DNA of 64,000 bases, taken from assembly GCA_948847595.1 (NCBI GenBank), contig CAQOGY010000011.1, positions 14,971 through 78,970 on the forward strand. Reading direction: 5' to 3'. The first letter of the stretch is position 1; every line of letters begins with the position of its first letter. Origin of the DNA: an uncultured Bacteroides sp. Lineage in GTDB: Bacteria; Bacteroidota; Bacteroidia; Bacteroidales; Bacteroidaceae. The position numbers and the translations under genes are program-made. Shown in pieces: positions 25,357 to 34,400 of this stretch. The notes under the pieces are model-generated. The model did not search any database. It saw only the letters and a list, made by a program, of their open reading frames with translations, and was not told the DNA's origin.

Positions 25357-26811
25357 ATGAACATAAAAGTATTAGTTGCATCGGCAGTTGCTGCGTTCAG
25401 TTCTCTGCCGGTCATAGCTCAACAAGCGCCAGCTCCTTGCGGGTTGGTTCCGAGTGCCCGTCAACTTGAATGGTACAATCGGGAGATGATCGCCTTCTTT
25501 CATTTTGGAATCAATACATTTGAAGAATATGTGAATGAAGGAGACGGGAAGGCAAGTACGGCAATTTTCAATCCAACAGCCCTGGATTGCAGGCAGTGGA
25601 TGCAGACATTAAAAGCAGCGGGGATTCCCGCTGCTATTCTGACTGCCAAGCATGCCGACGGATTTTGCTTGTGGCCTAGCAAGTACACAGATTATAGTGT
25701 GAAGAATGCAGCGTGGAAGAACGGTAAAGGAGATGTAGTCCGCGAGTTTGTCGATGCTTGTGAAGAGTATGGATTGAAGGCGGGAATCTATCTGGGACCT
25801 CATGACCGTCACGAACACCTTTCACCTTTATATACGACCGAACGCTACAAAGAATATTATGCCCACCAGCTTGGCGAACTGATGAGTGATTACGGTAAGA
25901 TATGGGAAACATGGTGGGACGGCGCGGGAGCCGACGAATTGACAACGCCTGTTTATCGTCATTGGTATAAGATTGTCCGTGAGAAACAGCCGGATTGTGT
26001 TATCTTCGGTACAAAGAATTCTTATCCGTTTGCTGATGTCCGCTGGATGGGGAATGAAGCGGGAGAAGCGGGTGATCCTTGTTGGGCGACGACTGACTCA
26101 GTAGCTATTCGTGATGAAGCTCAGTATTACAAAGGTTTGAATGAGGGTATGCCGGATGGTAATGCGTATATTCCGGCAGAAACAGATGTTTCAATACGTC
26201 CCAGCTGGTTCTATCATGCCGAAGAGGATAGCCGTGTGAAGAGTGTCCGTGAACTTTGGGATATCTACTGTACCTCCGTGGGGCGTAATAGTGTATTGCT
26301 TCTGAATTTCCCGCCCGACAGACGTGGTTTGATTCATTCGACGGATTCGCTTCATGCCGCCTTATTGAAACAGGGGGTTGATGAGACTTTCGGTACGAAC
26401 CTGTTGAGAGGAGCCAAAGTGAAAGCGACCAATGTACGGGGCGCAAAGTATGGTCCGGAGAAAATGCTGGACAGTGAGAAAACCACTTATTTTGCCGGAA
26501 AAGACGGAGAGGTAAAAGCGGATATAATTTTTACCTTGCCCAAAACTATTGAGTTTGATTGTCTGATGATCGAAGAAGTTATCGAATTGGGACATCGGAC
26601 GACGAAGTGGAGTGTGGAGTACACTGTTGATGGCAAAAACTGGATCACAATTCCGGAGGCGACGGACAAGCAGGCCATTGGTCATAAATGGATTGTACGT
26701 CTGGCACCGGTGAAAGCAAAGCAGATACGTTTGCGTATTCAGGACGGTAAGGCTTGTCCGGCTATCCATACTTTTGGCGTATATAAACAGTCACCGGTTT
26801 TCAAATCATAA
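25357..26811 (+). CDS. GH29 alpha-L-fucosidase
   Basis: 484 residues with a cleavable signal peptide (ends VIAQQ). GH29 motifs: FFHFGINTFEE, TAKHADGFCLWPS, AGIYLGPHDRHE and ETWWDGAGADE, whose Asp188 is the expected nucleophile. The WWDGAG form and short catalytic domain resemble subfamily B, specific for alpha-1,3/1,4-linked fucose; that assignment is inference. A C-terminal discoidin-like domain (about 350-480: MLDSEKTTYFAG, WSVEYTVDGKNW) follows. B. thetaiotaomicron BT_2192 is, as I recall, the equivalent gene. It belongs to the SusC2 operon. Confidence 0.94.
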   Translation: MNIKVLVASAVAAFSSLPVIAQQAPAPCGLVPSARQLEWYNREMIAFFHFGINTFEEYVNEGDGKASTAIFNPTALDCRQWMQTLKAAGIPAAILTAKHADGFCLWPSKYTDYSVKNAAWKNGKGDVVREFVDACEEYGLKAGIYLGPHDRHEHLSPLYTTERYKEYYAHQLGELMSDYGKIWETWWDGAGADELTTPVYRHWYKIVREKQPDCVIFGTKNSYPFADVRWMGNEAGEAGDPCWATTDSVAIRDEAQYYKGLNEGMPDGNAYIPAETDVSIRPSWFYHAEEDSRVKSVRELWDIYCTSVGRNSVLLLNFPPDRRGLIHSTDSLHAALLKQGVDETFGTNLLRGAKVKATNVRGAKYGPEKMLDSEKTTYFAGKDGEVKADIIFTLPKTIEFDCLMIEEVIELGHRTTKWSVEYTVDGKNWITIPEATDKQAIGHKWIVRLAPVKAKQIRLRIQDGKACPAIHTFGVYKQSPVFKS

Positions 26812-26829
26812 TATAAATTAGACTACTAA

Positions 26830-29800
26830 ATGATGCAACGATTAAAAATCTTGGGAAGTGCATTGATTGCACTGTCGTTTTCCGCCTCTGCGGTTGTGGC
26901 GCAGCAGTTTGATCCGAAGCAAGGATATGAAATCCATACGGTCAACGGATTAGTGCTGGACAATCAGGAGAGTCTGGATACGAATACGAAAATATTTATC
27001 AGTAAGCAGGAGGCAGACAAAGAATCGCAGGTCTGGAACCTGATTCCATGCGAACAAGAGGGATGCTATACGATAACCAGTCCCTTGACTCAAATGAATG
27101 TAGATAATAGTGGTAAAGGAAAAGTAGAATGTTCCGTGATTCAATGGTCGGCAGACCCTAAAAATCCGAATCAGCAATGGAAAATAACGGCTTTGCCGAA
27201 TGGAAATTACGTATTAACCAATGTCGGGACTGGCTATAACTTAGGATTTCCTGATGCCGGACTGGTCGGAGAGCCTGTCTTTCAGTTAGAACCGGAAGCT
27301 TCGAAAAGTAACCAGCAGTGGCAGATACGGAAATCGAACCTGAAAGTAGTGGCGGAAGCCTTGAAAACAACGAGTCATAATGACTGGGAAAATGAACGTA
27401 TCTATGCAATCAATAAAGAAGAAGGCAGGGCTACATTTATTCCTTTCGCCAATTCGGAAGAGATGAAGGCGGATCCCGCTTATACCCGTCCTTGGGAGCG
27501 TACCCGCTCTTCCCGTTATCTGCTGTTGAATGGAAACTGGAAGTTTAACTGGGTGAAACAACCTTCGGAACGTCCGGTGGATTTCTATAAAACGAGTTAT
27601 GATGTCTCTGGCTGGAAAGAGATTCCTGTTCCCTCCAACTGGGAGATGCACGGATATGGTACACCTATTTATACCAATATTACTTATCCCATCCGTAACA
27701 ATCCTCCTTTTATACAGGGGCAGCGTGGATATACTGTAGAGAAAGAGCCGAATGCGGTAGGATCTTATCGCCGTGAATTTGCTCTTCCTGCCGACTGGAA
27801 AGACAAAGAAGTCTTTATCCATTTCGATGGAATTTATAGTGCAGCTTATGTATGGATCAACGGTAAGAAAGTCGGTTATTCGCAAGGGTCCAGTAATGAT
27901 GCAGAATTTCGTATCACTCCTTACGTCAAAGCGGGTAATAATACGGTTGCCGTGGAAGTTTACCGCTGGTGTGACGGCAGTTTCCTTGAAGATCAGGATA
28001 TGTTCCGTTTAAGTGGTATTCATCGGGATGTTTATTTGGTAGCCAGTCCGAAAGTTCGTCTACGTGACATTCACCTGACTTCTCAGATCAGCGACCGTCT
28101 GGATAAAGCGGAACTGAAAGTGAAAACGGATGTGCATAATTACGGAAAGAAAGTACAGGAAGCTACCGTACGTGTCTCTTTGCTGAATACGGAAGGAAAG
28201 CCTGTGAGTTCGTTTATCATACCTACCGGTAAGATAACTGGTGGACAGGAAAACGTCTGTGAAGGTACGACTACGATTCGTGACCCTCGGTTATGGAGTG
28301 CTGAGACTCCTTCTCTGTATACCGTCCAACTGGAACTGCTTGATGCCGCAGGCAATGTGCTTGAAGCGACGAGCCAGCAATATGGCTTCCGTAAGATAGA
28401 GATCCGGAATAATAAGGTGTATATCAACAATGCATTGATCCTTTTTAAAGGAGCCAATCGGCATGACATACATCCGCAGTTTGGAAAAGCTGTTCCGGTG
28501 GAAAGCATGATAGAGGACATTCTTCTCTTTAAGCGTTTCAATCTCAACACGATTCGTACCAGTCATTATCCGAACGATCCGAAGATGTATGCGCTGTATG
28601 ATTATTATGGCTTGTACGTCATGGATGAGGCCGATATTGAGTGTCACGGCAATATGTCGCTGTCAAACCGTGAAAGTTGGGAAGGAGCTTACGTCGACCG
28701 GATGGTGCGTATGGTGGAACGGGATAAGAATCATCCTTCGGTCATTTTCTGGTCAATGGGCAATGAGTCCGGTGGTGGTCGTAACTTTGAGGCTACCTAT
28801 CAGGCAGCCAAAGCGATAGACGACCGTTATATCCATTATGAAGGAATGAACGATGTGGCCGATATGGATTCCCGTATGTATCCTTCGATTGAAAGTATGA
28901 TCGAACAGGACGAGCAACCCCGTAACAAGCCTTATTTCCTTTGTGAATATGCTCATGCGATGGGCAACGCCATCGGTAATTTGGAAGAATACTGGGATTA
29001 TATTGAGCATCATTCGAAACGTATGATCGGAGGATGTATCTGGGATTGGGTGGATCAGGGCATTAATATGCCCGGACAGCCTGCCGATCATTATTATTTT
29101 GGAGGCAGCTTCGGTGATCGCCCTAACGACAATGATTTCTGTTGTAACGGGATTGTGACGGCTGATCGTCAAGTTACTCCTAAGTTGTGGGAAGTGAAGA
29201 AAGTCTACCAATATATCACATTGGAACCGAATGCTGAAAACAGTATCGGCGTTCGTAACCGCTATGCTTTCCTGAATCTGCATGATTTTAATCTGCGCTA
29301 TGTGATTTTGAAAGATGGTGTGCCGATAGCGGAAGAAGAGTTCAGCCTACCCGATGGTAAGCCTGGAGAGCATCGTGCGGTGCAGATACCTTATTCCCGC
29401 TATTTAACTTCAGAAGGTGAATATTATTTGAACCTTGAAATAAAACTAAAGAAGGATTGCGTATGGGCAAAAGCCGGACATATCGTAGCTACGGAACAAC
29501 TTTTGCTTCAAAAATCCCCGAATACCGGGCTACAGCCGGTAGCAGTTTCCGCCTCATCTAAAGAATCTCTGTTTAAGGTGGTGGAAGAGGAGAAGCGTTA
29601 TTTGTTCTTCCGCCGTCCCGGTGTAGAAATCACCTTTGATAAGAAAGAAGGCAAGTTGACCGGTATCCGTTATAATGGCGATAATATGCTTCATCTGCGT
29701 GAAGGATGGTCGCTGAATACGTTCCGTTTTATCAATAACGATGTGCGTAAATGGCAGGATACCCAAACGGAGGTAATCAGTTTCGACTGGAAATGCTCGG

Positions 29801-30414
29801 AAGATAATCAGTCGGCAATTGTAACGATTCAGTTGCAGGAAACCGTCGGAGATGTGAAAGTGCCTTATACATTGATTTACCGTTTGTATGGTAATGGTGA
29901 AATAGATGTGGATGCTTCTTTTACAACGAATGATGACTTTAATCTTCCCCGTCTGTCGTTACAGGCCTTCTTTAATCCTTCGTTGGAGCAGTTGGAATGG
30001 TATGGTCGCGGTCCGATAGAAAATTATCGGGATCGGAAGAATGCGGCTTATGTCGGCAAATACCAGTCTGCTGTCAATGATATGAAAGAGAGTTATGCCC
30101 GTTCTCAGACGATGGGTGGGCGTTGTGATACCCGCTGGCTGACTTTGACCAATAAAGCAGGTAAAGGAATCAAGATTACTGCTGCCGATACATTTGATTT
30201 CAGTGCTTTGCACTATACGGATAAGGACTTGTTTGAAATCAAGTACGGTCATGCCTTGCCTGATATTTATCGTGCGGAGGTGGTGCTGAATCTGGATTGC
30301 ATACAGCGTGGTCTGGGGAATGCCAGCTGCGGACCGGGTCCCCGTCCCGCTTATGAAATTCAGAAGAATACAGTTTATAAATATGCTTTCCGCATGTCTC
30401 CTTTTTCAAAATAA
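26830..30414 (+). CDS. GH2 beta-galactosidase with N-terminal ricin-like domain
   Basis: 1194 residues. Signal peptide (ends VVAQQ); a beta-trefoil/ricin-like module (about 25-170) with three QQW/QVW-type repeats (SQVWNLI, NQQWKI, NQQWQI); then a full LacZ-type GH2 protein: sugar-binding jelly roll (PSNWEMHGYGTPIY), TIM barrel with acid/base Glu646 (FWSMGNESGGG) and nucleophile Glu706 (FLCEYAHAMGN), and the C-terminal small-chain domain. It removes terminal beta-galactose; the ricin-like module probably binds galactose-containing glycans. Last gene of the PUL, followed by a strong terminator. Confidence 0.95.
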   Translation: MMQRLKILGSALIALSFSASAVVAQQFDPKQGYEIHTVNGLVLDNQESLDTNTKIFISKQEADKESQVWNLIPCEQEGCYTITSPLTQMNVDNSGKGKVECSVIQWSADPKNPNQQWKITALPNGNYVLTNVGTGYNLGFPDAGLVGEPVFQLEPEASKSNQQWQIRKSNLKVVAEALKTTSHNDWENERIYAINKEEGRATFIPFANSEEMKADPAYTRPWERTRSSRYLLLNGNWKFNWVKQPSERPVDFYKTSYDVSGWKEIPVPSNWEMHGYGTPIYTNITYPIRNNPPFIQGQRGYTVEKEPNAVGSYRREFALPADWKDKEVFIHFDGIYSAAYVWINGKKVGYSQGSSNDAEFRITPYVKAGNNTVAVEVYRWCDGSFLEDQDMFRLSGIHRDVYLVASPKVRLRDIHLTSQISDRLDKAELKVKTDVHNYGKKVQEATVRVSLLNTEGKPVSSFIIPTGKITGGQENVCEGTTTIRDPRLWSAETPSLYTVQLELLDAAGNVLEATSQQYGFRKIEIRNNKVYINNALILFKGANRHDIHPQFGKAVPVESMIEDILLFKRFNLNTIRTSHYPNDPKMYALYDYYGLYVMDEADIECHGNMSLSNRESWEGAYVDRMVRMVERDKNHPSVIFWSMGNESGGGRNFEATYQAAKAIDDRYIHYEGMNDVADMDSRMYPSIESMIEQDEQPRNKPYFLCEYAHAMGNAIGNLEEYWDYIEHHSKRMIGGCIWDWVDQGINMPGQPADHYYFGGSFGDRPNDNDFCCNGIVTADRQVTPKLWEVKKVYQYITLEPNAENSIGVRNRYAFLNLHDFNLRYVILKDGVPIAEEEFSLPDGKPGEHRAVQIPYSRYLTSEGEYYLNLEIKLKKDCVWAKAGHIVATEQLLLQKSPNTGLQPVAVSASSKESLFKVVEEEKRYLFFRRPGVEITFDKKEGKLTGIRYNGDNMLHLREGWSLNTFRFINNDVRKWQDTQTEVISFDWKCSEDNQSAIVTIQLQETVGDVKVPYTLIYRLYGNGEIDVDASFTTNDDFNLPRLSLQAFFNPSLEQLEWYGRGPIENYRDRKNAAYVGKYQSAVNDMKESYARSQTMGGRCDTRWLTLTNKAGKGIKITAADTFDFSALHYTDKDLFEIKYGHALPDIYRAEVVLNLDCIQRGLGNASCGPGPRPAYEIQKNTVYKYAFRMSPFSK

Positions 30415-30454
30415 GGAAAGATTGACAGGATAACAAGGTCTTAATAGTTTGTAG

Positions 30455-30507
30455 AAAGAGTGAGCAGCCAAATCTTATAAAAGATGGCAACTGCTTACTC
30501 TTTTTTT
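30455..30507 (+). terminator. Terminator at the end of the PUL
   Basis: AAAGAGTGAGCAG (30455-30467) pairs with CTGCTTACTCTTT (30491-30503), with an inner ATCTT/AAGAT stem, and runs into seven T residues. It closes the GH2 operon. Confidence 0.88.
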
Positions 30508-30538
30508 GTATTTAAGGATAGATTCTGTGTTCTTTTCG

Positions 30539-30546
30539 TACTTTTG
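30539..30546 (+). promoter_or_regulatory. Bacteroides -7 element for the M28 peptidase gene
   Basis: TACTTTTG matches TAnnTTTG 28 bp before ATG 30575. It excludes the ATG at 30551 and the TTG at 30506 as starts. Confidence 0.5.
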
Positions 30547-30574
30547 TAACATGGACTCTAAATTATATACCACG

Positions 30575-31573
30575 ATGAAACAAAGAATTATATTATTCGG
30601 ATTAATACTTGTAGGAACAGTAACTTTTGCACAGTCTCCCGTAGAAAAAGGCTTGAACACGATCAACCGTTCTTCTGCCGAAGCAACAATCGGTTTCCTT
30701 GCAAGTGATGAATTACAGGGACGTGAAGCCGGATTCCACGGTTCGTATGTCTCCTCTGAGTATATAGCATCTATCTTACAATGGATGGGAATCCAACCTC
30801 TGAACGAAAGCTACTTCCAGCCTTTTGATGCTTACCGCAAAGAGCGTCAGAAGAAAGGACGTCTGGAAGTTCATCCGGACTCTGTAGCGAAGCTGAAACA
30901 GGAAGTTCATCAAAAACTATCTATGAGGAACGTACTGGCTATGATTCCCGGTAAGAATACGAAGGAATATGTCATCGTAGGCGCTCACTTTGACCATTTG
31001 GGGATAGACCCGGCACTTGACGGAGATCAGATTTATAACGGCGCGGATGACAATGCTTCCGGTGTCTCGGCTGTATTGCAGATTGCCCGGGCATTTCTTG
31101 CAAGCGGACAACAACCGGAGCGAAATGTAATCTTTGCCTTTTGGGACGGAGAAGAAAAGGGATTGCTCGGTTCTAAATATTTTGTACAGACTTGCCCTTT
31201 TGTTTCGCAGATCAAGGGATATCTCAACTTTGATATGATAGGTCGCAACAATAAGCCGGAACAACCGAAACATGTCGTCTATTTCTATACAGCTGCTCAC
31301 CCCTCTTTTGGAGACTGGCTGAAAAAGGATATTAAGAAGTATGGTTTACAGTTGGAACCGGACTATCGTGCCTGGGACAATCCGGTAGGGGGCAGTGACA
31401 ATGGAACGTTTGCCAAAGCAGGTATTCCTATTATCTGGTATCATACGGACGGACATCCCGATTATCACCAGCCATCCGATCATGCTGACCGGTTAAACTG
31501 GGATAAGATAGTGGAAATCACCAAGGCTTCTTTTCTTAATATGTGGAAGATGGCCAATGAAGCTTCATGGTAA
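30575..31573 (+). CDS. Secreted M28-family zinc aminopeptidase
   Basis: 332 residues with a signal peptide (MKQRIILFGLILVGTVTFAQ). M28 metal ligands and catalytic motifs are present: GAHFDH (about 130), GADDNASG, FWDGEEKG (catalytic and metal Glu), FDMIGR and HTDGHPDYHQPSD. It should release N-terminal residues from peptides in the periplasm or outside. It is monocistronic between two terminators. The ATG is chosen from the promoter position and the clean signal peptide. Confidence 0.92.
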   Translation: MKQRIILFGLILVGTVTFAQSPVEKGLNTINRSSAEATIGFLASDELQGREAGFHGSYVSSEYIASILQWMGIQPLNESYFQPFDAYRKERQKKGRLEVHPDSVAKLKQEVHQKLSMRNVLAMIPGKNTKEYVIVGAHFDHLGIDPALDGDQIYNGADDNASGVSAVLQIARAFLASGQQPERNVIFAFWDGEEKGLLGSKYFVQTCPFVSQIKGYLNFDMIGRNNKPEQPKHVVYFYTAAHPSFGDWLKKDIKKYGLQLEPDYRAWDNPVGGSDNGTFAKAGIPIIWYHTDGHPDYHQPSDHADRLNWDKIVEITKASFLNMWKMANEASW

Positions 31574-31575
31574 CT

Positions 31576-31598
31576 CAGCCTCACTGAAAGGCTGTTTT
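31576..31598 (+). terminator. Terminator between convergent genes
   Basis: CAGCCT and AGGCTG form a perfect 6-bp stem with a 7-base loop, followed by TTTT, directly after the peptidase stop and touching the SDR stop. Confidence 0.6.
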
Positions 31599-32313
31599 AC
31601 ATCTTGCAATAAAGGGCGGAAGGAATCAGTTTGAATAACCATGCCACATATTTCCATCTTTTGGAGATAAAGGCGACTTTTTTCCTGTCTGATATAGCCT
31701 TTTTGATTTGTTTTACGGCTTTATCGACAGGAGTAACCCAAAACAATCCTTCTCCTTTCGCCATCGCTGTATCTACAAATCCCGGACGGATGTCAGTGGT
31801 GTAGACAGCAAAGGGTAGCTTTGCCGCCTTTTGCCGCAGTCCCTCCATGTAATTGATTTGATAGGCTTTTGAAGCATTATAAGCTGGTGCTACACCGCTG
31901 CCGCGTGTTCCGCCTACTGAGGAAATGTTAATCAGATGCCCGCCTTTCTGCTGTTCAAAGTACCGGAACCCCCAGTCGGCGATATTGGTAAATCCCACTA
32001 CGTTGGTCAATAAGGTCGGTTCTTCGAGCTGATAGGAGAGCTGTGGATTCAGTTCCCCCGTTCCGGCACAGATAATCAGCATATCCATGCCTCCCATTTC
32101 TTGTACAAGCGTTTCCAGTGATGAAAGGGTCGTTTCTGTGTGAGTGATGTCACATACCTGATAGAATAGTTTATCTTTATCTTGTGCGCAAATCTCTTTT
32201 AATAGATTCTCACGGCGACCGGTGATGCCGATAAGGTAGTCTTCACGGGCATACTGTTCTGCCAATCCACGACCGATGCCGGAGGTTGCGCCTACAATTA
32301 TTATTTTCTTCAT
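31597..32313 (-). CDS. Short-chain dehydrogenase/reductase (SDR)
   Basis: 238 residues, Rossmann fold. Cofactor motif GATSGIGRGLAEQYA (residues about 7-20), NVVGF, active-site Ser (NISSVGGTRG) and the YNASKAY motif with catalytic Tyr and Lys. It is a classical SDR oxidoreductase; the substrate is unknown. A Crp-like regulator follows upstream on the same strand, separated by a 74-bp gap, so the two may be linked. Confidence 0.9.
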   Translation of the reverse strand: MKKIIIVGATSGIGRGLAEQYAREDYLIGITGRRENLLKEICAQDKDKLFYQVCDITHTETTLSSLETLVQEMGGMDMLIICAGTGELNPQLSYQLEEPTLLTNVVGFTNIADWGFRYFEQQKGGHLINISSVGGTRGSGVAPAYNASKAYQINYMEGLRQKAAKLPFAVYTTDIRPGFVDTAMAKGEGLFWVTPVDKAVKQIKKAISDRKKVAFISKRWKYVAWLFKLIPSALYCKM

Positions 32314-32387
32314 GAATTAAAATAGACTATGTTTGCCTGCAAAGGTAGGAGAGGAGCCTGAATAAAATCTTGATTGAAATCAAGAAT

Positions 32388-32957
32388 TTACTTCTGAACT
32401 ACTTTTCTCCGGATGCGGCTCAACGTTTCCGGACGAATAAGTAGATAAGAGGCGAGTTCTTTTAAAGTAATCAGTTTCAGCAGGTCGGGACAGCGGTTGA
32501 TAATATCCAGATAACGTTCTTCCGGTGTCAGACTGTACATGGAGATCATCCGGTCATATATTTCCCACAGAAGAGTTTCCGCAATCCGGCGTCCCAGTTT
32601 TTGGTGGTCGTTGTTAATGTCGTAGAAATCTGCCAGTTGGGAATGGTTGATCACATACACCGTACAGTCGCATAACGCTTGAATATCTACATTTGATTGG
32701 TCCTGCAACTGGAAAGCCGGATAATTCCCGACAAAAGAATGGTCGAATGTATATCCGACAATGCTGCTTTCGCCCAGACTGTTGACGCAACAATAGCGGA
32801 AAGAGCCGGAAACAACAAACCCCATGATCTTACAGGCTTCTCCTTGCCGTACAAAGTACTCTCCTTTTTTATAAAAAGTCTCTTTCCCCTGCTGTAATGT
32901 AAAATCTACAATAGGGGAATAGTTGATATGGGAAGTATATTTATTGAAATCTTCCAC
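32388..32957 (-). CDS. Crp/Fnr-family transcriptional regulator
   Basis: 189 residues. N-terminal cyclic-nucleotide-binding-like beta roll (FYKKGEYFVRQGEACKIMGFVVSGSFR), a dimerisation helix, and a short C-terminal helix-turn-helix (ITLKELASYLLIRPETLSRIRRK). The Bacteroidetes members of this group usually lack a known ligand. It starts 14 bp after the aroA stop on the same strand, so it is probably co-transcribed with aroA. Confidence 0.9.
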   Translation of the reverse strand: MEDFNKYTSHINYSPIVDFTLQQGKETFYKKGEYFVRQGEACKIMGFVVSGSFRYCCVNSLGESSIVGYTFDHSFVGNYPAFQLQDQSNVDIQALCDCTVYVINHSQLADFYDINNDHQKLGRRIAETLLWEIYDRMISMYSLTPEERYLDIINRCPDLLKLITLKELASYLLIRPETLSRIRRKVVQK

Positions 32958-32970
32958 AGTGCGGCTATGA

Positions 32971-34203
32971 TTAACCTTCGTTTATCACTTGGAATCCGGC
33001 AAGTTTTAAATCCTCCCAATAACCGGGATACGATTTGGAAACAACTTGCGGGTCAGCAATCAGTAAGTTGGGACAAGAGGTTACTGCCGGTGCGAATGCC
33101 ATCGCCATCCGGTGGTCTTCGTAGGTCGCAATCACAGGAACCGCTTCCGGTTCGCAACGTTCGCCGTTCCACATCAATACGCTGTCATTTTCTTCTTCGA
33201 TGAGGTATCCCAGCTTTTTAAGTTCGGTTCTCAATGCGGCGATGCGGTCTGTTTCCTTTATTTTCAGACTTTGCAAGCCTGTGAAGCGGAAAGGGATATT
33301 TAATAAAGCGCAAGTTACAACGAACGTCTGTGCCAAGTCCGGAATGTCAACGAAGTCTTCTTCCAGTCGTTCCGGTGCCTTGCCTGTTTTTTTGATCTTT
33401 ATGCCTTGGGGAGTGAACTCCGTCGTGATCCCCAGACGGGAGAAAACTTCCGCTCCCCGACTGTCTCCTTGATAACTGTTGCGGAATAATCCCAACAGTT
33501 CAATCTCTGCTTCCGGAGACAAAGCGGCAATCTGATACCAGTAAGAAGCAGCGCTCCAGTCGCTTTCTACGGTGAAGGGGACACTCTGATACGGTTGCGG
33601 AGCTACGGAGATGCTGCTGGGTGAAGTCCATGCCGCTTTTGCTCCGAAGTCCTGCATTAATTGCAGTGTCAGATTGATATAAGGACGGGAAATGATTTCT
33701 CCTGTCAAGTGCAGTGTCAGTCCGTCTTTGAGCACAGGACCTATCATCAGCAGGGCGGATATATACTGTGAACTGACGTTTCCCTTCAGCGTGATTTCAT
33801 TTCCTTTCAGCTCTGCGCCCTTGATGCGAAGAGGCGGATATCCTTCGTTATGGGTGTACTCTATTTCAGCTCCCAACTCGCGAAGGGCGTTGACCAGAAT
33901 CTGTATCGGGCGTTGCTGCATACGGGCGGTGCCTGTGATAATCCGCTCTCCCGAAGTGGCACTCAGATAAGCGGTCAGGAAACGCATGGCGGTTCCGGCT
34001 GCCATGATGTCTATAGTCTCTTTACCTTCGGTCAGGGCTTTTATCATGACTTGGGTATCATCGCAATCGGACAGGTTTTCCGGCGGATAAATGCCTTTAC
34101 CCAGCGCATTGATGATGAGTGCACGGTTGCTGATACTTTTGGAAGCTGGCAACTGGATTGTTGCCTTTACCATGGAAGGGGAAATAAGTTTATAGAGCAT
34201 CAT
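32971..34203 (-). CDS. aroA: 3-phosphoshikimate 1-carboxyvinyltransferase (EPSP synthase)
   Basis: 410 residues. It makes EPSP from shikimate-3-phosphate and phosphoenolpyruvate in aromatic amino-acid synthesis. Family motifs: LPASKSISNRALI near the N-terminus, AGTAMRFLTAYLS (variant of NAGTAxR), the SDWSAASYW segment, DIPDLAQTF, KETDRIAALRTEL and TYEDHRMAMAFA. It is slightly shorter than the 425-430 residues of proteobacterial enzymes, as usual in Bacteroidetes. ATG 34203 fits the promoter; the ATG at 34233 overlaps the -7 element. Confidence 0.95.
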   Translation of the reverse strand: MMLYKLISPSMVKATIQLPASKSISNRALIINALGKGIYPPENLSDCDDTQVMIKALTEGKETIDIMAAGTAMRFLTAYLSATSGERIITGTARMQQRPIQILVNALRELGAEIEYTHNEGYPPLRIKGAELKGNEITLKGNVSSQYISALLMIGPVLKDGLTLHLTGEIISRPYINLTLQLMQDFGAKAAWTSPSSISVAPQPYQSVPFTVESDWSAASYWYQIAALSPEAEIELLGLFRNSYQGDSRGAEVFSRLGITTEFTPQGIKIKKTGKAPERLEEDFVDIPDLAQTFVVTCALLNIPFRFTGLQSLKIKETDRIAALRTELKKLGYLIEEENDSVLMWNGERCEPEAVPVIATYEDHRMAMAFAPAVTSCPNLLIADPQVVSKSYPGYWEDLKLAGFQVINEG

Positions 34204-34230
34204 TCTAAGTATATTCTTTGTTATGGAGTA

Positions 34231-34238
34231 CAAAAGTA
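34231..34238 (-). promoter_or_regulatory. Bacteroides -7 element for aroA
   Basis: TACTTTTG on the minus strand, with a partial -33 (TTGG) 19 bp further upstream, 28 bp before the aroA ATG. Confidence 0.55.
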
Positions 34239-34370
34239 GAGATTTATTCGGAGACTTCCAACAGCTTCTGACTCTTATTGAGAGAGTTGAAATAATATCT
34301 GTACCGATGTTTCTGCTGATATTTGGTTTATCAATTAACAGTTTATAATGAATAGTTTGCGAAGAAACTT

Positions 34371-34378
34371 TATATTTG
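34371..34378 (+). promoter_or_regulatory. Bacteroides -7 element
   Basis: TATATTTG fits TAnnTTTG and ends 22 bp before ATG 34401. Confidence 0.5.
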
Positions 34379-34400
34379 TGGCAAATAAAATAACTAATTT

